This document shows positions 26,101 to 36,802 of a DNA stretch of 64,000 bases, one piece after another. Positions within the stretch are counted from its first letter, which is position 1; every line of letters begins with the position of its first letter. Source of the stretch: Adenanthera pavonina. Taxonomy: Eukaryota > Streptophyta > Magnoliopsida > Fabales > Fabaceae. Where the stretch lies: positions 12,046,001-12,110,000 of the forward strand of contig JAIVEN010000021.1 in assembly GCA_026686845.1 (NCBI GenBank). Direction: 5' to 3'. A program made the position numbers and the translations under genes. The notes beneath the pieces are model-generated. The model was not told where the DNA came from and made no database searches. It was given only the letters and a program-made list of their open reading frames with translations.

Positions 26101-29100
26101 CTGGCGCTACGAGTTTTCTGCCAGTGGTGGATCAATGCTGCCACCATTGGCAGTATAAGCCCCAATTTGGAAGGGTATCTGCCTAGTAGGGATCATGACC
26201 AGCTGCTGGCTCTGATACCATGTAAAGAAATAGGGCAAAAATCGATATCTTATTCACTGAAACAAAGGGTTACATATAGGATTGAGAGGCTAACAGAAAA
26301 TCTCATCAAATCCCTCTCTTTATGCGCTAAATCAATGACTTCAAATAGATACAAATCTGACCGAACAAAACACAAAGATAATAACAAGACAAAAGAGATA
26401 AAACATAACTAATGGGCTTAGGATTAACTCAGCCCATTCTAATATAAATTATGTTGCACAACTAATGAAAACACAAGAATATGTTGCAAGAAACTTATAT
26501 ATAATCTTGAAAAAAACAGAAGAAACAAGGGGCAAGACTCAAGTGAGATGACAAATCAAGGCCAAATATTCAATTCTAGATCAGATGAACGCACACTGGT
26601 CCCGAAGAAGAAGAGTCCAATCATGTTAGAAATGATATGCTCCACCTCAATGTGGCTGAATGCATTGGTTATCAAAGTATGCAAGCGTCCACACTTGACA
26701 TTGTGCAATGAGATCTGCTCAAAGAAAACACTTGAATTAGTAATCCAGATGAAGTATAATCCATACAGTAAACTGATAAAAAAATGCATCTCTCTCATGT
26801 CTGTCCATCAAAGTATGTAGCAGGGATAATAAGTTAGCTATCAAACTTATAACCAACCACACTGGCAGTCCAACATAGACCTGAACAAATAAGGGGAACC
26901 CAACCACAAAATATGACCAGTAAGGAGAAAAATTCATGCCACCTGAGTACCACAAGAATTAATTGTGGCTACTCAACTTGGGACTCCATTATAGCACTCC
27001 TTGAAGAGTTAATGTCCTCATCAGCTGCACACCATAACACTCACACCGACCACCAAGTCACACCCTCTACAGTGGCTCTATCCATGGAAGTTGATCTAGC
27101 TATGGTAACAATTAGTAGAGACCTAAGCAATCATGATGAACCCATAACCCATCCTAAAAACCAACTTCTAAGAGAGAACCATAATACTTAAGCCACAAGA
27201 ATTACTTGTGGCTATCCAATATGGGAATCTATCACAGCCATTCTATTTTATACTGATACTACATTGCAATACCAATTAGCACATCGCACAAATTTTCCTA
27301 AGAAAAATTAATGCATCTCCCATGTAGATGGAAATGTGGTACAATACAAAACAATGGTCTACCAAATAATATCAACCCTTGGAATCATCAAATAGCTCAT
27401 ATTCTATAAATCAAGAAACTCACAGTAAAGTTTTCTGACATAAACTTTTCATCTGCTACCCTCCATGATAAAAAGACAACAACATTAGCTATAATCAAGC
27501 ACAAAACCAGGTCATTACTAGTTAGTCCTTGGAACCATGATCTCCTGCAAACAGGAGAAAAAAAATATTATCAACATCTCATACATGTAAACATCTAAGT
27601 TTTGGATTTTCTGCCAGCAACTAGTAATGCAAAATTAAAAACCTTCAATATGCATGCACCTATTGAAATGAATAGAAAGACAAAAAGGAGAAATTGACAA
27701 TAGACTAGAGAGAGTTTCATCCACCGCAGCATACTTGCCGCGCACAAACATGCACCCCAGTTGCATATATTATGAAATGGATATTGTCAAGATTGAAATA
27801 GTCAGTAGATATGCAAATATATTAACAGTTGGAAGGACAATAGATAAAGCTTCTTTTATACAATAAAGACATAAAGCACAAAAATATATGAACAAGAGTT
27901 GAATAGTCAAATTTAACAGGGGAAAAGATATGAGGCATAGCTACACATTATATGCTAAAAAGGCATGGTATGGTATCTATGTGGGAGTTTCATCTGTTGT
28001 TTTTCTGCTCTGTTTTATATTTCTTTCCAAACTGTCAATCATTACTAACAGACACATAATATTTTCAAAACAAAAAGGTGATAAAGTTTAAGGAATTGAA
28101 CTTCCAATATAAAAGGGTTAAAGAGAAACTTAGCATAAGCATAAATATGGTGGCATCCAGAAATTGCTAAATTTTCTTAGCACACAACTATATAACTTTC
28201 CAGTAATGTGCTAGCAAATGCTATGAGAACAAGTTAATTCTCACATGGAAAACAAACCAGAGCACAGAAAAGAATGCGGAAAACGATGACATTTTCAAAA
28301 CCAAGCATTAACTAATCAATCATATTAATATCCTCAAGTCCTAATGCATTGCAACCAAAACCCAGAAGCAGTAAGAATAAACCATAGGAACTAAAGAACA
28401 ATACCATCAAATGATGAATACATCAATGAGCAAATACCTCGGTTAGAGCATTACCTATGGCATGAAATGTAATTCAACTCAATCATTAGTTTAAAATCTG
28501 ATGGTAAATATGTGCGTGGGTGCATATATATATATATATATATTTCCCCCTTCTTGTGGAGAAGATAGACATTAGGAAAGGCAAAGTTTCCTCATTGATA
28601 TAATTTTAGCTTAAACTTGAAACAATAATTGTTATTCTTACGGGTGGAAGAAGTCATTGGATTCTCTAAATCACATGCATAACCCAAAAAATAAAAAAAC
28701 TACTTCGTAAAAATCAAAACTTCAGCTGGAACTCCGAACCAGAGCAGAAGATTCAGATGACATAATAGTGGATACTTAATTACTGTGTGGACTAGAATAA
28801 CTCATCAGCACTACCCTACAAAATGCAACCTAAATCTATTCTTAGCCACTCAAAGAAAGTAAACAGAAAGGAAAGAAATAAAATGAGAACCAATTGGACT
28901 CCTCATTTAACCTCAATATCTAGCTATTTCCGCTAGAAAACCAAGATTATTACCATCCACCACTGTAGGAACGAAAGCTTCGATTGCCATCAAAGCCCTT
29001 CCCATGAAATTGAGCTCTCAGAAGCTTCGGCCTACAACCTCCAACACCTCCGCCAGAAACCCTGAGGAGAAAGTTGGGAGAATTGAGCATGAAGGGACGA

Positions 29101-29288
29101 GCGAACACTGGGCCAGAGTGGAACCGACGAAATATCACAGAAACGGTGTGCTCCGAGCGCCATGAGTGAAGAGAGTAAAGTGGGTGATCTAGAGAAGAAG
29201 CAAAAATCCGGGGAGGTGGAGGTTTGGGAAGAGAATGAGAGTGGAATACACGGTGGGTTGTGACCAATTTGCGAAGAAAACGTTGCAT
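17149..29288 (-). CDS. RBL12: Rhomboid-like protein 12, mitochondrial, 8 exons
   Basis: Exons: 29288-28954, 27544-27424, 26714-26595, 19988-19878, 19412-19374, 18628-18527, 18430-18389, 17238-17149; all have GT..AG borders and consistent phase, giving 319 residues (the Arabidopsis protein is of similar length). The first about 110 residues are rich in Arg, Ser and His and poor in acid residues, a mitochondrial presequence style. Membrane segments include residues 124-139 (LVLCLIIANVVVFLSW), 179-190, 200-218, 243-258, 272-284 and 298-314. The rhomboid motifs are present: HIISN (178-182), GASG with the nucleophile Ser245, and AHLGG with the base His300. It is expected to be an intramembrane serine protease of the inner mitochondrial membrane; substrates are unknown. 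Intron 3 is 6.6 kb because of a copia insertion; intron 5 holds a duplicate of the start of exon 6. The neighbour is the kelch gene, as in Arabidopsis. Confidence 0.92.
17415..17748. mobile_element. Foldback MITE in intron 7 of RBL12
   Basis: Inverted arms GAGAAAGACATTTAAGGACC (near 17497) and GGTCCTTAAATGTCTTTCTC (near 17643) pair almost perfectly. Outer ends also match in inverted form (ACGTTTGATACATGG at 17421; CCTTGAACCAAACGG near 17742). The boundaries are approximate and a target duplication was not fixed. Confidence 0.55.
18606..18812. repeat. 104-bp tandem duplication across the exon 6 acceptor of RBL12
   Basis: The unit 18606-18709 repeats at 18710-18812 with only a few mismatches. 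The unit contains the last bases of intron 5, the AG acceptor and the first codons of exon 6, which encode the GASG active-site serine motif. The copy in 18710-18812 is intronic and carries its own intact acceptor (TTTAG|GGTGCTAGTGG). Confidence 0.9.
20707..21766. mobile_element. GC-ended TIR transposon nested in copia RNase H
   Basis: The left end TAGGTAGTCAAAGGCG and the reverse complement of the right end TAGTGTTGTCAAAGGTG match as terminal inverted repeats. Subterminal zones are full of GGCG and GCGCC words, while the centre is AT-rich. The copia reading passes from FDTSSPI on one side to KVW on the other, showing the interruption. No transposase is seen, so it is non-autonomous, probably hAT-like. 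Flanking 8-bp repeats are at best badly decayed. Confidence 0.7.
22011..22245. repeat. 116-bp tandem duplication in the copia RNase H region
   Basis: CCTTTGCAAACAATAGTCCC at 22011 recurs at 22127, and the two units match for their whole length with scattered differences. It adds repeated sequence within the copia coding region. Confidence 0.85.
26221..26460 (-). repeat. 5' LTR and primer-binding site of the copia element
   Basis: In element sense the LTR starts TGTGCAACAT and ends CTTTACA, fitting TG..CA ends, for about 240 bp. It is followed at once by TGGTATCAGAGCC (26220-26208), the standard plant copia primer-binding site complementary to initiator methionine tRNA. The outer boundary is inferred from the TG end only. 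Confidence 0.65.
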
Positions 29289-30016
29289 AGCTGATGATCT
29301 TTGAAGGCCTGAAGCAGAAGGGTGAAGAGAGGCTTAACGGCTTACGCTTGGGCGAATTCTCCATTATAGATGCACCCGAGCTTTTGAAAGACGTTTCGCC
29401 GTAAGGGGAAGTGTTATTCCCCAGCCTTCTCCTCGCAGTTTTTCTTATTTGCCCAATTCGTGTCATTTCTCGCCCCTCTCCATCCTATCATAATTTTAAC
29501 ATGACCTATCATATCATAATTTAATTATATTGGCTAAAACAAATCATAATTTAGTTATAAATAATATAATTAAAAAAAAAATAGTGTGAAGTTAAGAAAT
29601 AAATCTGATACATTTTTGGCCAAGTATTTTATATATTTCATTTTGTGGACACATCTTCTCACGCATTTTATAGAAAATTTTAAAAAATAATATATTTATT
29701 CTCCACTACTTCTGAATAGCACAATCATATCAGAACATATATCATTTTGATATATAAAAGGATCGTAATATATAAGTTTATATTATACATTACTTACACC
29801 ATTAGCTTATAATATGTTATATTAGCTTATACGATGATATCTTATACAGCATGTAAAACGGATGTTTATATTAATTTTTTTCATGTATGATTAGAATTAA
29901 AATTAAATTTGTCCAAATGCAATGGGTTTGGTATGCGTATTTTGTTTTCTCAAGCACTTACAAGTTTTTTTAAGGTAAATAAACTTTTATATATATCTCT
30001 CTCTATATATATATAT
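29289..30016 (-). promoter_or_regulatory. Presumed promoter and 5' leader of RBL12, then AT-rich gap
   Basis: The first about 180 bases upstream of the ATG are GC-richer, as a 5' untranslated region would be. The rest is AT-rich with a (TA)n run near 30000-30016. No specific element is supported. Confidence 0.3.
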
Positions 30017-31157
30017 ACTTGAATTTGAAAGATATGGAAATAAAAAAAACAATTTCTTTAATGTAATGATTAAATTTTCACATTTGGTATATTAAATTTT
30101 TTATTTCCATATCATCATGTGTTCCTTTAAGCTCTATTTGATTCGAGAAATTTTGGAAAAGAGGGAAAGGGAGGAAAAAATTTTTATCCTATTTTTTTTC
30201 TTAAACCAAATAAAGGGATGTAACACTTTTTCTCCCGTTCATAGAAATGAAAGAGAGGAAGAGATATGAGTGAAAATATTCATTTTTTGTTATTTAGTTA
30301 AAAAAATAAGATATAAAATTTTCTCTCCTCTCCAAAAATTTCTTGAACCAAACGAAATCTTAAAGATAAATAGATCATGATTTGGTTCAAAATCTAAATG
30401 TTAATCATGCATCCTAAGATTTGTTCATTTACTATTTTGTTACTTGTCATATTTTATTTTTGCTTTGCCACTACAAATAGTAAAATAATAAATGATTGTC
30501 TAATTACGTACTTTCAAAATTAAATTGATATTTCAAAGTTACAACTATATATTCATTTTAATCTAGGCATTAATCCCACACTACTTAAAAACCTATACTT
30601 CATTTGGAATTTGAATTCATACATATAAAATTCATTATCTATTATATCTATCTATTTATTATATATATAAAAATAGTTAAAAAATATTTTTTTTTAGATT
30701 TGGAAAGCTCAGAAATTAAAGGCAGTTTTTCCATAATTTCAAAAACTCCAAACCAACTCTGGGTTGAATAAAAAAAATCATTAATTTATTTTAAAATTTG
30801 TGATTCAAAATCTGATTTTTCAGATTTTATCCCAAGATTTAAATTTAAGACCAACAAACTTTAAAAAGGGTGCATCACCGGAGTTATATTTCATATTTAA
30901 ATTAATTATTTCAAAAATCCACTTATCCAGTTTGAATCTACTATTTAAATTAGGTATATACACCTCGAATCAAATGTTTTAATTAATTATATATGAAATT
31001 ATATTTAAAATAAATTATATATAATCTTCTATCAGTATGACTTTCATACTTCGGCATATCATAATAATACAATTGACATATTTTTCCACTCACATTTATA
31101 TATAAATTAATATAATATCAATCGTCATATTTTGGGATTGATTGAAATAGATATTTC
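30017..31157. repeat. Left direct repeat flanking the LINE
   Basis: This segment, without the 230-bp MITE it contains, is about 0.9 kb and matches 37878-38799 in the same orientation at over 90 percent by eye. It starts at ACTTGAATTTGAAAGATATG and ends GATATTTC, exactly where the T run of the LINE tail begins. Confidence 0.85.
30130..30359. mobile_element. MITE in the left LINE-flanking repeat
   Basis: The ends AGCTCTATTTGATTCGAG and (reverse complement of the right end) GATTTCGTTTGGTTCAAG are inverted repeats, flanked by TTA. The right-hand copy of the surrounding sequence, near 37985-37995, lacks it and gives the empty site (CCTTTATAGATAAAT). Confidence 0.75.
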
Positions 31158-31708
31158 TTTTTTTTTAATAGGAAAGAAAAAAACAAAAGAAAAAACAAAA
31201 AACTAAATACGCCAACAACAAAAGGTCAACTAGCATCCAGAAGCCTGCTAACCCTGCTTTGAACCATGCTTTCGCTCAGCATTGTGTACCCTATGGCTTG
31301 TGTCAGAGACGCTTTTGCCAGACTATCAACCTCTTTATTTAGATCTCTAGGAATCTACACAAGTTTAACTTGCCACTCTTTGTCCAGACAGCTTCTGCAA
31401 CTATCCACCAGGTCCTTTGTATGCATGAAGTCCCTCACAGCCATCTCAGATAAGAGCAAGAGCCTCACTAGAGTCACAATGGACCACCAACTTGCAATAT
31501 CCTGCATCTCATGCATGTCTCAAACCCATAAGGCATCCCCGTAATTCAGCCATCAAGCTATCTCCACATTCTAGACGTAAAAAAAACCCATTAATCGTCT
31601 CATGGTTGCTATTTTTAAGAATCCCTTTGCAACCCACCGTATTGGTTTGATATGAATGCGCTCTATCCACAAATATCTGCAAAAAATTATCAAGATATCT
31701 CTCTTAAT

Positions 31709-32611
31709 CAGTGTTTTTGCAACCGGATCATACGGTTGAACCATTCTGCCCGTAGGTCGAATAGCTTTTCGGCTCGTTTTTTTAGTGTTGAACCATTTTA
31801 AGAGTTGAGCTGGATTGAATCGATACGAACCGAATTTTGAGCTAGAAACCAACATTAAGCTAGGAATCGGATCAGTTTTTAAAAAACCGGTTGGTTCTAT
31901 ATTTAACCCATTTTTTTATTTTTTTTTAAATTTAAATCATTACTCCTTCCATTCCATATTATAAGACAACATTTGATGTTTTACACATATTAAGAAATGA
32001 AAATAACATCCTTAAATTCTTCAAAAAAATCCAGACATTTCTATTTTACCCATATTAAATACTCTTTTTTTATAATTTCAACACAATTTACAATATTTAC
32101 ATTACATTAATGAGGGGTTAAAGTAACAAATATAATCATGCTACCTTATATTATAGGACACAAAAAATCCATTTGTTTCCTTATAATATGAGAGAGTATA
32201 TCATTATAATATGTCACAACTATATTATTATAATAATATAAAATTTATAAATAAACAAAATAAAGGTAAAATAAAAAGAAAATATAACCTAGTTGAAACA
32301 AAATCCTTAAGTTCCCACATCAATAATTGCAACATGTGCTCTCCTTTGTCTTCATTACCTTTCAAGTTTCAAGTTTTAGTTCAATTCAACTCTTTATGTT
32401 ATTTTCCTCCATCACTCCAAGCCTCCACATATATATATATATATATTATTAGAGTATTGATGAAAGTTTAAGAATTTGATATTTTTTATTTCTTATACAT
32501 ATAATATTATTTTTATGTAATTATTACATCACTAGTTCGACCGGTTGAACCATGAAAACCGTGACCCAAAGACATTTTCGGTTCGACGTCTGGTCCAGTT
32601 TTTAAAACATT
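31709..32611. mobile_element. Non-autonomous TIR element (Mutator-like size of target repeat) in LINE
   Basis: It starts CAGTGTTTTTGCAACCGG and ends CCAGTTTTTAAAACATT, imperfect inverted ends, with GGTTGAACC and CCGGTT words near both ends. Flanks are TCTCTTAAT (31700-31708) and TCTCCCAAT (32612-32620), a 9-bp target duplication with two mismatches. It splits the LINE just upstream of RNase H and itself contains a Stowaway-like MITE. No transposase is seen. Confidence 0.7.
31943..32196. mobile_element. Stowaway-like MITE nested in the TIR element
   Basis: Ends CTCCTTCCATTCCATATTAT and, inverted, CTCTCTCATATTATAAGG, each bordered by TA. About 254 bp. Third level of nesting: LINE, then TIR element, then this. 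Confidence 0.75.
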
Positions 32612-34706
32612 TCTCCCAATGGAAGGAGGTACTCCCCTGCAACCCTGCGATGTTGCTCCCCTGAAGCTTGCGGGCAACAACCCTTCCACTCTCAAGGATA
32701 GCTTTGGCTTTATAAATAACATTCGTCACAGCCATATTTCGCCATTCAAACACCCTCTCATTTCTATGTTTCCAGAAGATCCAGCAACACACAACAAAAA
32801 ACTCTGGCCCTCTGAGCTCCTTCATGCCTAGATCATTCTTCAAATTCATCTTTACCCAGTCCCATAAGTTGTAGGAGAAGAAATTATTAGTAACACTAGG
32901 TTTCACAAACTTATTCCACATAGTACGAGCATCCTTGCAATCCCAAAGGATGTGGAGACAGCTCTCTATAGTGTGGGGACAAGAGTCACAAGAGTCACTC
33001 AGGCACATGCCTCTTTTAGCCCGAAATTCATTTGTTAATAATCGGTTGTGCAACACGAGCCAAAGGAAGGTCTTACACAGTTAAGGAATTTTAAGTTTCC
33101 ACATACTTAACCATATGGCATTGTGATCCTGATTAGCGTCAACCAAAGTTTCATACGCAAATTTCAGAATGAAGGAGCCAGACCTTGCAAGGTTCCACAG
33201 AATCATTGTCATGCCATCACTTCTCTCAACCTTCATCAAGTTTGCCTCAAGTTTCTCCCAGCTAATCTTTAAGCCATTCCAAAAACAAGATCCCGCTTTT
33301 ATCCATATCAATGGTGGGGACAAGCTCACTCCTACATTTGTAATTAGTTCGAATAACATGAGCCCACAGCTCATCCTTTTTTGTCATTAGTCTCCAACCT
33401 GCCTTCATTAAAAAAGCTTTATTTTGCAGCTTCACATGTCTTAAGCCAAGCCCACCTTTCTTTTTCCCAAAGCAAACAACATCCCAATTAACAAGATGGA
33501 TGTGTTTTCTTTCATTTGTAGATCCCTAAAGAAAACCCCGAGCACACTTCCTAACCTCATCACAGATCGCAACCGAACGAGAGGCCATTTGCATAGGGTA
33601 AAGGGGAATAGTCGAGACCACAAATTGTATAAGCGTATGATAGCCCGCCAAAGCAAGAGACTTGACCTTCCAATTACTAAGCCTCCCCTTTACCTTGTCC
33701 ACAATATACTTGTACGTCTCTTTAGTCACCCTCTCATGATGAAAGGGCACCCTAAGATATCTACCAAGGTTCGTCGTGTGAGCAAAGCCTAGAAGATCAC
33801 TGAGTTGAGAAGCTCTATTATGGTTCACATTTTGAGAAAAAAAGATCCGAGTCTTGGTCTGACTCACTTTTTAGCCTGAGACCTCATAGAACATGTTCAA
33901 ACATCTTCTAATAACCTTTACCTGGTCCACAGAAGCTTCAGCAAATAGGACCAAGTCATCGATAAAGAAGAGATGAGAAAGCGGGGGACCATCCTTATAG
34001 AGTTTAATAGATCTCCATTCTCCCTTATCAACAGCTTCCTAAATCAAATGAGCAAGTCTCTCAATGCATAAAACAAAAAGATAAGGAGAGATAAAGTTAC
34101 CTTGTCTAATTCCTCTAGTTAGATGGAACTCCTGAGTTCTGATCCTTTCCCGTAAAATTTGCATTCTTGACGACGATATGTAACTTTTAGCACCCCTACT
34201 ATATGGGTGGGAACATTGAGATCAACCAAGCAGAATTCAATAAATTTCCAATTGAGGCAATCATAGGCCTTTTCCAGATTAATCTTTATAGCCATAAACC
34301 CTTTTTTCCTCCTCATCATTCTCATGGAGTGAATAACTTCCTGAGGTATAATAACATTATCTGACCCAAGCCTTCCCAGGACAAAATTGCACTGGTTTGG
34401 CGAAATAATTTTTGGGAGGACACATTTAAGCCTATTAGAGACAATCTTGGTAATTGCTTTATAAATGATGTTACAAAGGCTAATAGGCCGAAATTCTCTA
34501 ATAGTCTCAGGGTGCTCATTTTTTGGTATAAGGACAATGAAAGTTTCATTAATCTCCTTGATCCTCCATAGATTCCGAAAGGCCTCCTGAATATACCGAA
34601 TAACCATATGGCTTACAAGCTTTCATTGGCTCTGGAAAAATAATGCATTTAACCCATCTAGACCTCGAGACTTAAGTGCCCCCATGCTAAAAATGGCTCT
34701 CTTAAC

Positions 34707-36798
34707 TAGGGATGTGCACTAAGCCAGATAGCCCGATAGGTCTGGTATGTCTTGATGATTTCGGGCCGGGCCGGGCCGGAGAGACAAGAAAAAGGGCCGA
34801 AGGGAAAAAATTGGGCCAAATGCACCCGGGCCGGTCCGGGCCTTAGGCAGCTTCTATACCCGTGATGGCTCAGCTTGGGTGTATTATTATTATTTTTTAT
34901 CTCAATCAATATTTTAATAATTCTTAAAAATCCCTGACTCAAAACGCATAACACAATGCTTCAACAGTAACTCAGCATTCAAAAACTTTACTCACCCTTG
35001 AGACTTCAATCTTCATTTCGATCAGTAAGGGCTAAGGACCAAGGACTTTATGCTCTCTCGCGGTCTCACTCGTCTGAACCCTAGTCACCAGACTCACTAC
35101 CATGCATCGCTCACTGTAGACGTTCCTCCTCCAAATCGCCATTGTCGTTTCACCCCCACCACAAATCGAGGTTCGTCATCCTCTCTTCTGCTTCAATTTC
35201 AGTCTGTGAAGCTCATCGTGGTTTGTTCGTCCTCTCCTCTGCTTCAACAAACTGAGGTCTGTTCATGGCTCCGTGCCTTTTGTGGTTTGTTCTCTCCCAG
35301 TCCGTAAAGCTCATCGTTGTCTCTGTAGGTGGTGGTTCTTCTTCATGCTTTATTTAGATCTTGTTTGAACCCTAGTCACCACCACACATCGCCTTGTCAT
35401 GGACGTTCCTCCTCTGTGCTTTGTTCTCTTTCTTTTAGATCTCGCTAAATTCTTCACAAGTCTGTTCCTTTAGCTGCTTCAATTGGTATCCTTCTCTGTT
35501 TATCCCCTGGTATTTACTTCCTTCTTGATGTTTCTCTACATATGTTTGTTTTCAACTTTTCATTTCACGTATTAGTTGTTAGGCAAATTTTCATGATGCA
35601 TTCATTTAATTGGAAAATTTGTCTTTGATATGAACCTCTGAGAGAATAATCATAGAGACCATATGATTCATATAACTTTCACAGTTTCACCTTAGAAATG
35701 TCATAATTCCAAGTTTCAATATGAGCCTCAAGTCCATTATCGGGCTCTCCAAAAATAAATGGTATATAAGCTTGGAACAATCATAACCAAATAACTTAAG
35801 TTTTTTCAACTCAAATTCAGTGAGGGTCATTATGGTTATCCTATGAGTTTGGCCTTTCCTTATCTGTATTCCTTGAGACTTTCACTCTGTCGCTACATTA
35901 TTGATCTTTTTGTTTTCTTGTTTACCTTTGAACGAGTTTGGGAGAATGGGAGGTGGGATGGTGAAAAATAAAGCTTAATCATCTTAATCATTTTTATTAA
36001 TTTTCTTGAAAAGTAATCATAATGCAGCATGGATAGGAAAATGACTGATTAAAACACCTTTCACTCTCAGTGATTTATTCTCTTTCACATGGACAGGAAA
36101 ATGGCTGACAACATAAACACCCCCAAATAAAAGGTTCAAGGTACTAAAGGAGAGGCTGAAACTCAAACTACTGCAGCATCACCCCCCACCCCTGCCACAA
36201 ATGTCACAAATGTTAAGGTTGCATGTGGAAAAAGGAAATCTACTGTGTGGGATCACTTTGAAAAACTATCACTAGAACAAACTCAGGGTGTTCAATGGGC
36301 GAAATGCAATTATTGCCAAAGGATATTTGCAAGTGACCCTAACACACATGGAACAAATGCACTTAGGTGACATTTGGGTAGGTGCCCTAAGAATCCGAAC
36401 AAAGCTACTAAGAAGACCCAATCTTTGTTCTCATCCTCTGGATTGGGCTCTAGTAAAACATTGACTCATCATGTGTTCAATCAAGATCAATGCAGAAAGG
36501 CTGTTTCAAAATTTTTTATACTAGATGAGATGACCTTTCGAACTGTGGAAGGGGAGGGCTTTAAACTACTCTTGAAAGAGCTTGAACCTCGTTTTGAAAT
36601 TCTCTCAAGAACAACTGTCACTAGGGATTGCTTCAAGTTGTATATGAAAGAAGCAACAAACTTAAAACGGTATTTCAAAAAATCAAAGGTACGTGTTTCC
36701 CTTACCACTTATACTTGGACTTCAATTCAAAATGCTAACTATATGTGCCTCACTGCTCATTGGATTGATAAGGATTGGACATTACAAAAAAGAATTTT
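34707..36798 (+). mobile_element. Truncated hAT transposon inside the LINE
   Basis: The left end TAGGGATGTGCAC with GC-rich CGGGCC subterminal words matches the other hAT ends in this window. The transposase start lies on the plus strand. The right part, including most of the catalytic domain and the right inverted repeat, is missing; LINE endonuclease sequence resumes within AGAATTTTGTAACCGATC around 36790-36810. The exact junction is uncertain. Confidence 0.75.
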
Positions 36799-36802
36799 GT
36801 AA
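36104..36802 (+). pseudogene. Truncated hAT transposase (BED zinc finger and start of catalytic domain)
   Basis: From the ATG at 36104 there is an early stop (AAATAA), then a BED finger (CNYCQRIF..HGTNALR) with a second stop at 36368, then 36374-36802. It is clearly related to the transposase at 55124-57462: compare VSLTTYTWTS here with VCLTTDTWTS there. The Asp of this motif, the first acidic catalytic residue of hAT transposases, is Tyr here. The protein ends at the LINE junction. It is dead. Confidence 0.8.

Larger units (their letters stand above)
20560..26460 (-). mobile_element. Ty1/copia element in intron 3 of RBL12
   Basis: The element runs in the same direction as the host gene. A 5' LTR (26221-26460) and primer-binding site are followed by gag, protease, integrase, reverse transcriptase and RNase H in copia order. 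The RNase H region is split by a nested TIR element at 20707-21766 and continues at about 20706-20560. A 3' LTR was not found, so the left end is truncated or too diverged to see. Many stops and frameshifts make it dead. Confidence 0.85.

Noticed and set aside
29032..29466. Minus-strand frame upstream of and overlapping RBL12 exon 1
   Set aside because: It is in another frame and lies over the RBL12 leader and exon 1; the RBL12 frame is supported by seven later exons.
35050..35307. Open frame in the leader of the truncated hAT element
   Set aside because: Compositional Ser/Pro-rich frame upstream of the transposase; no domain and it lies in an expected untranslated leader.
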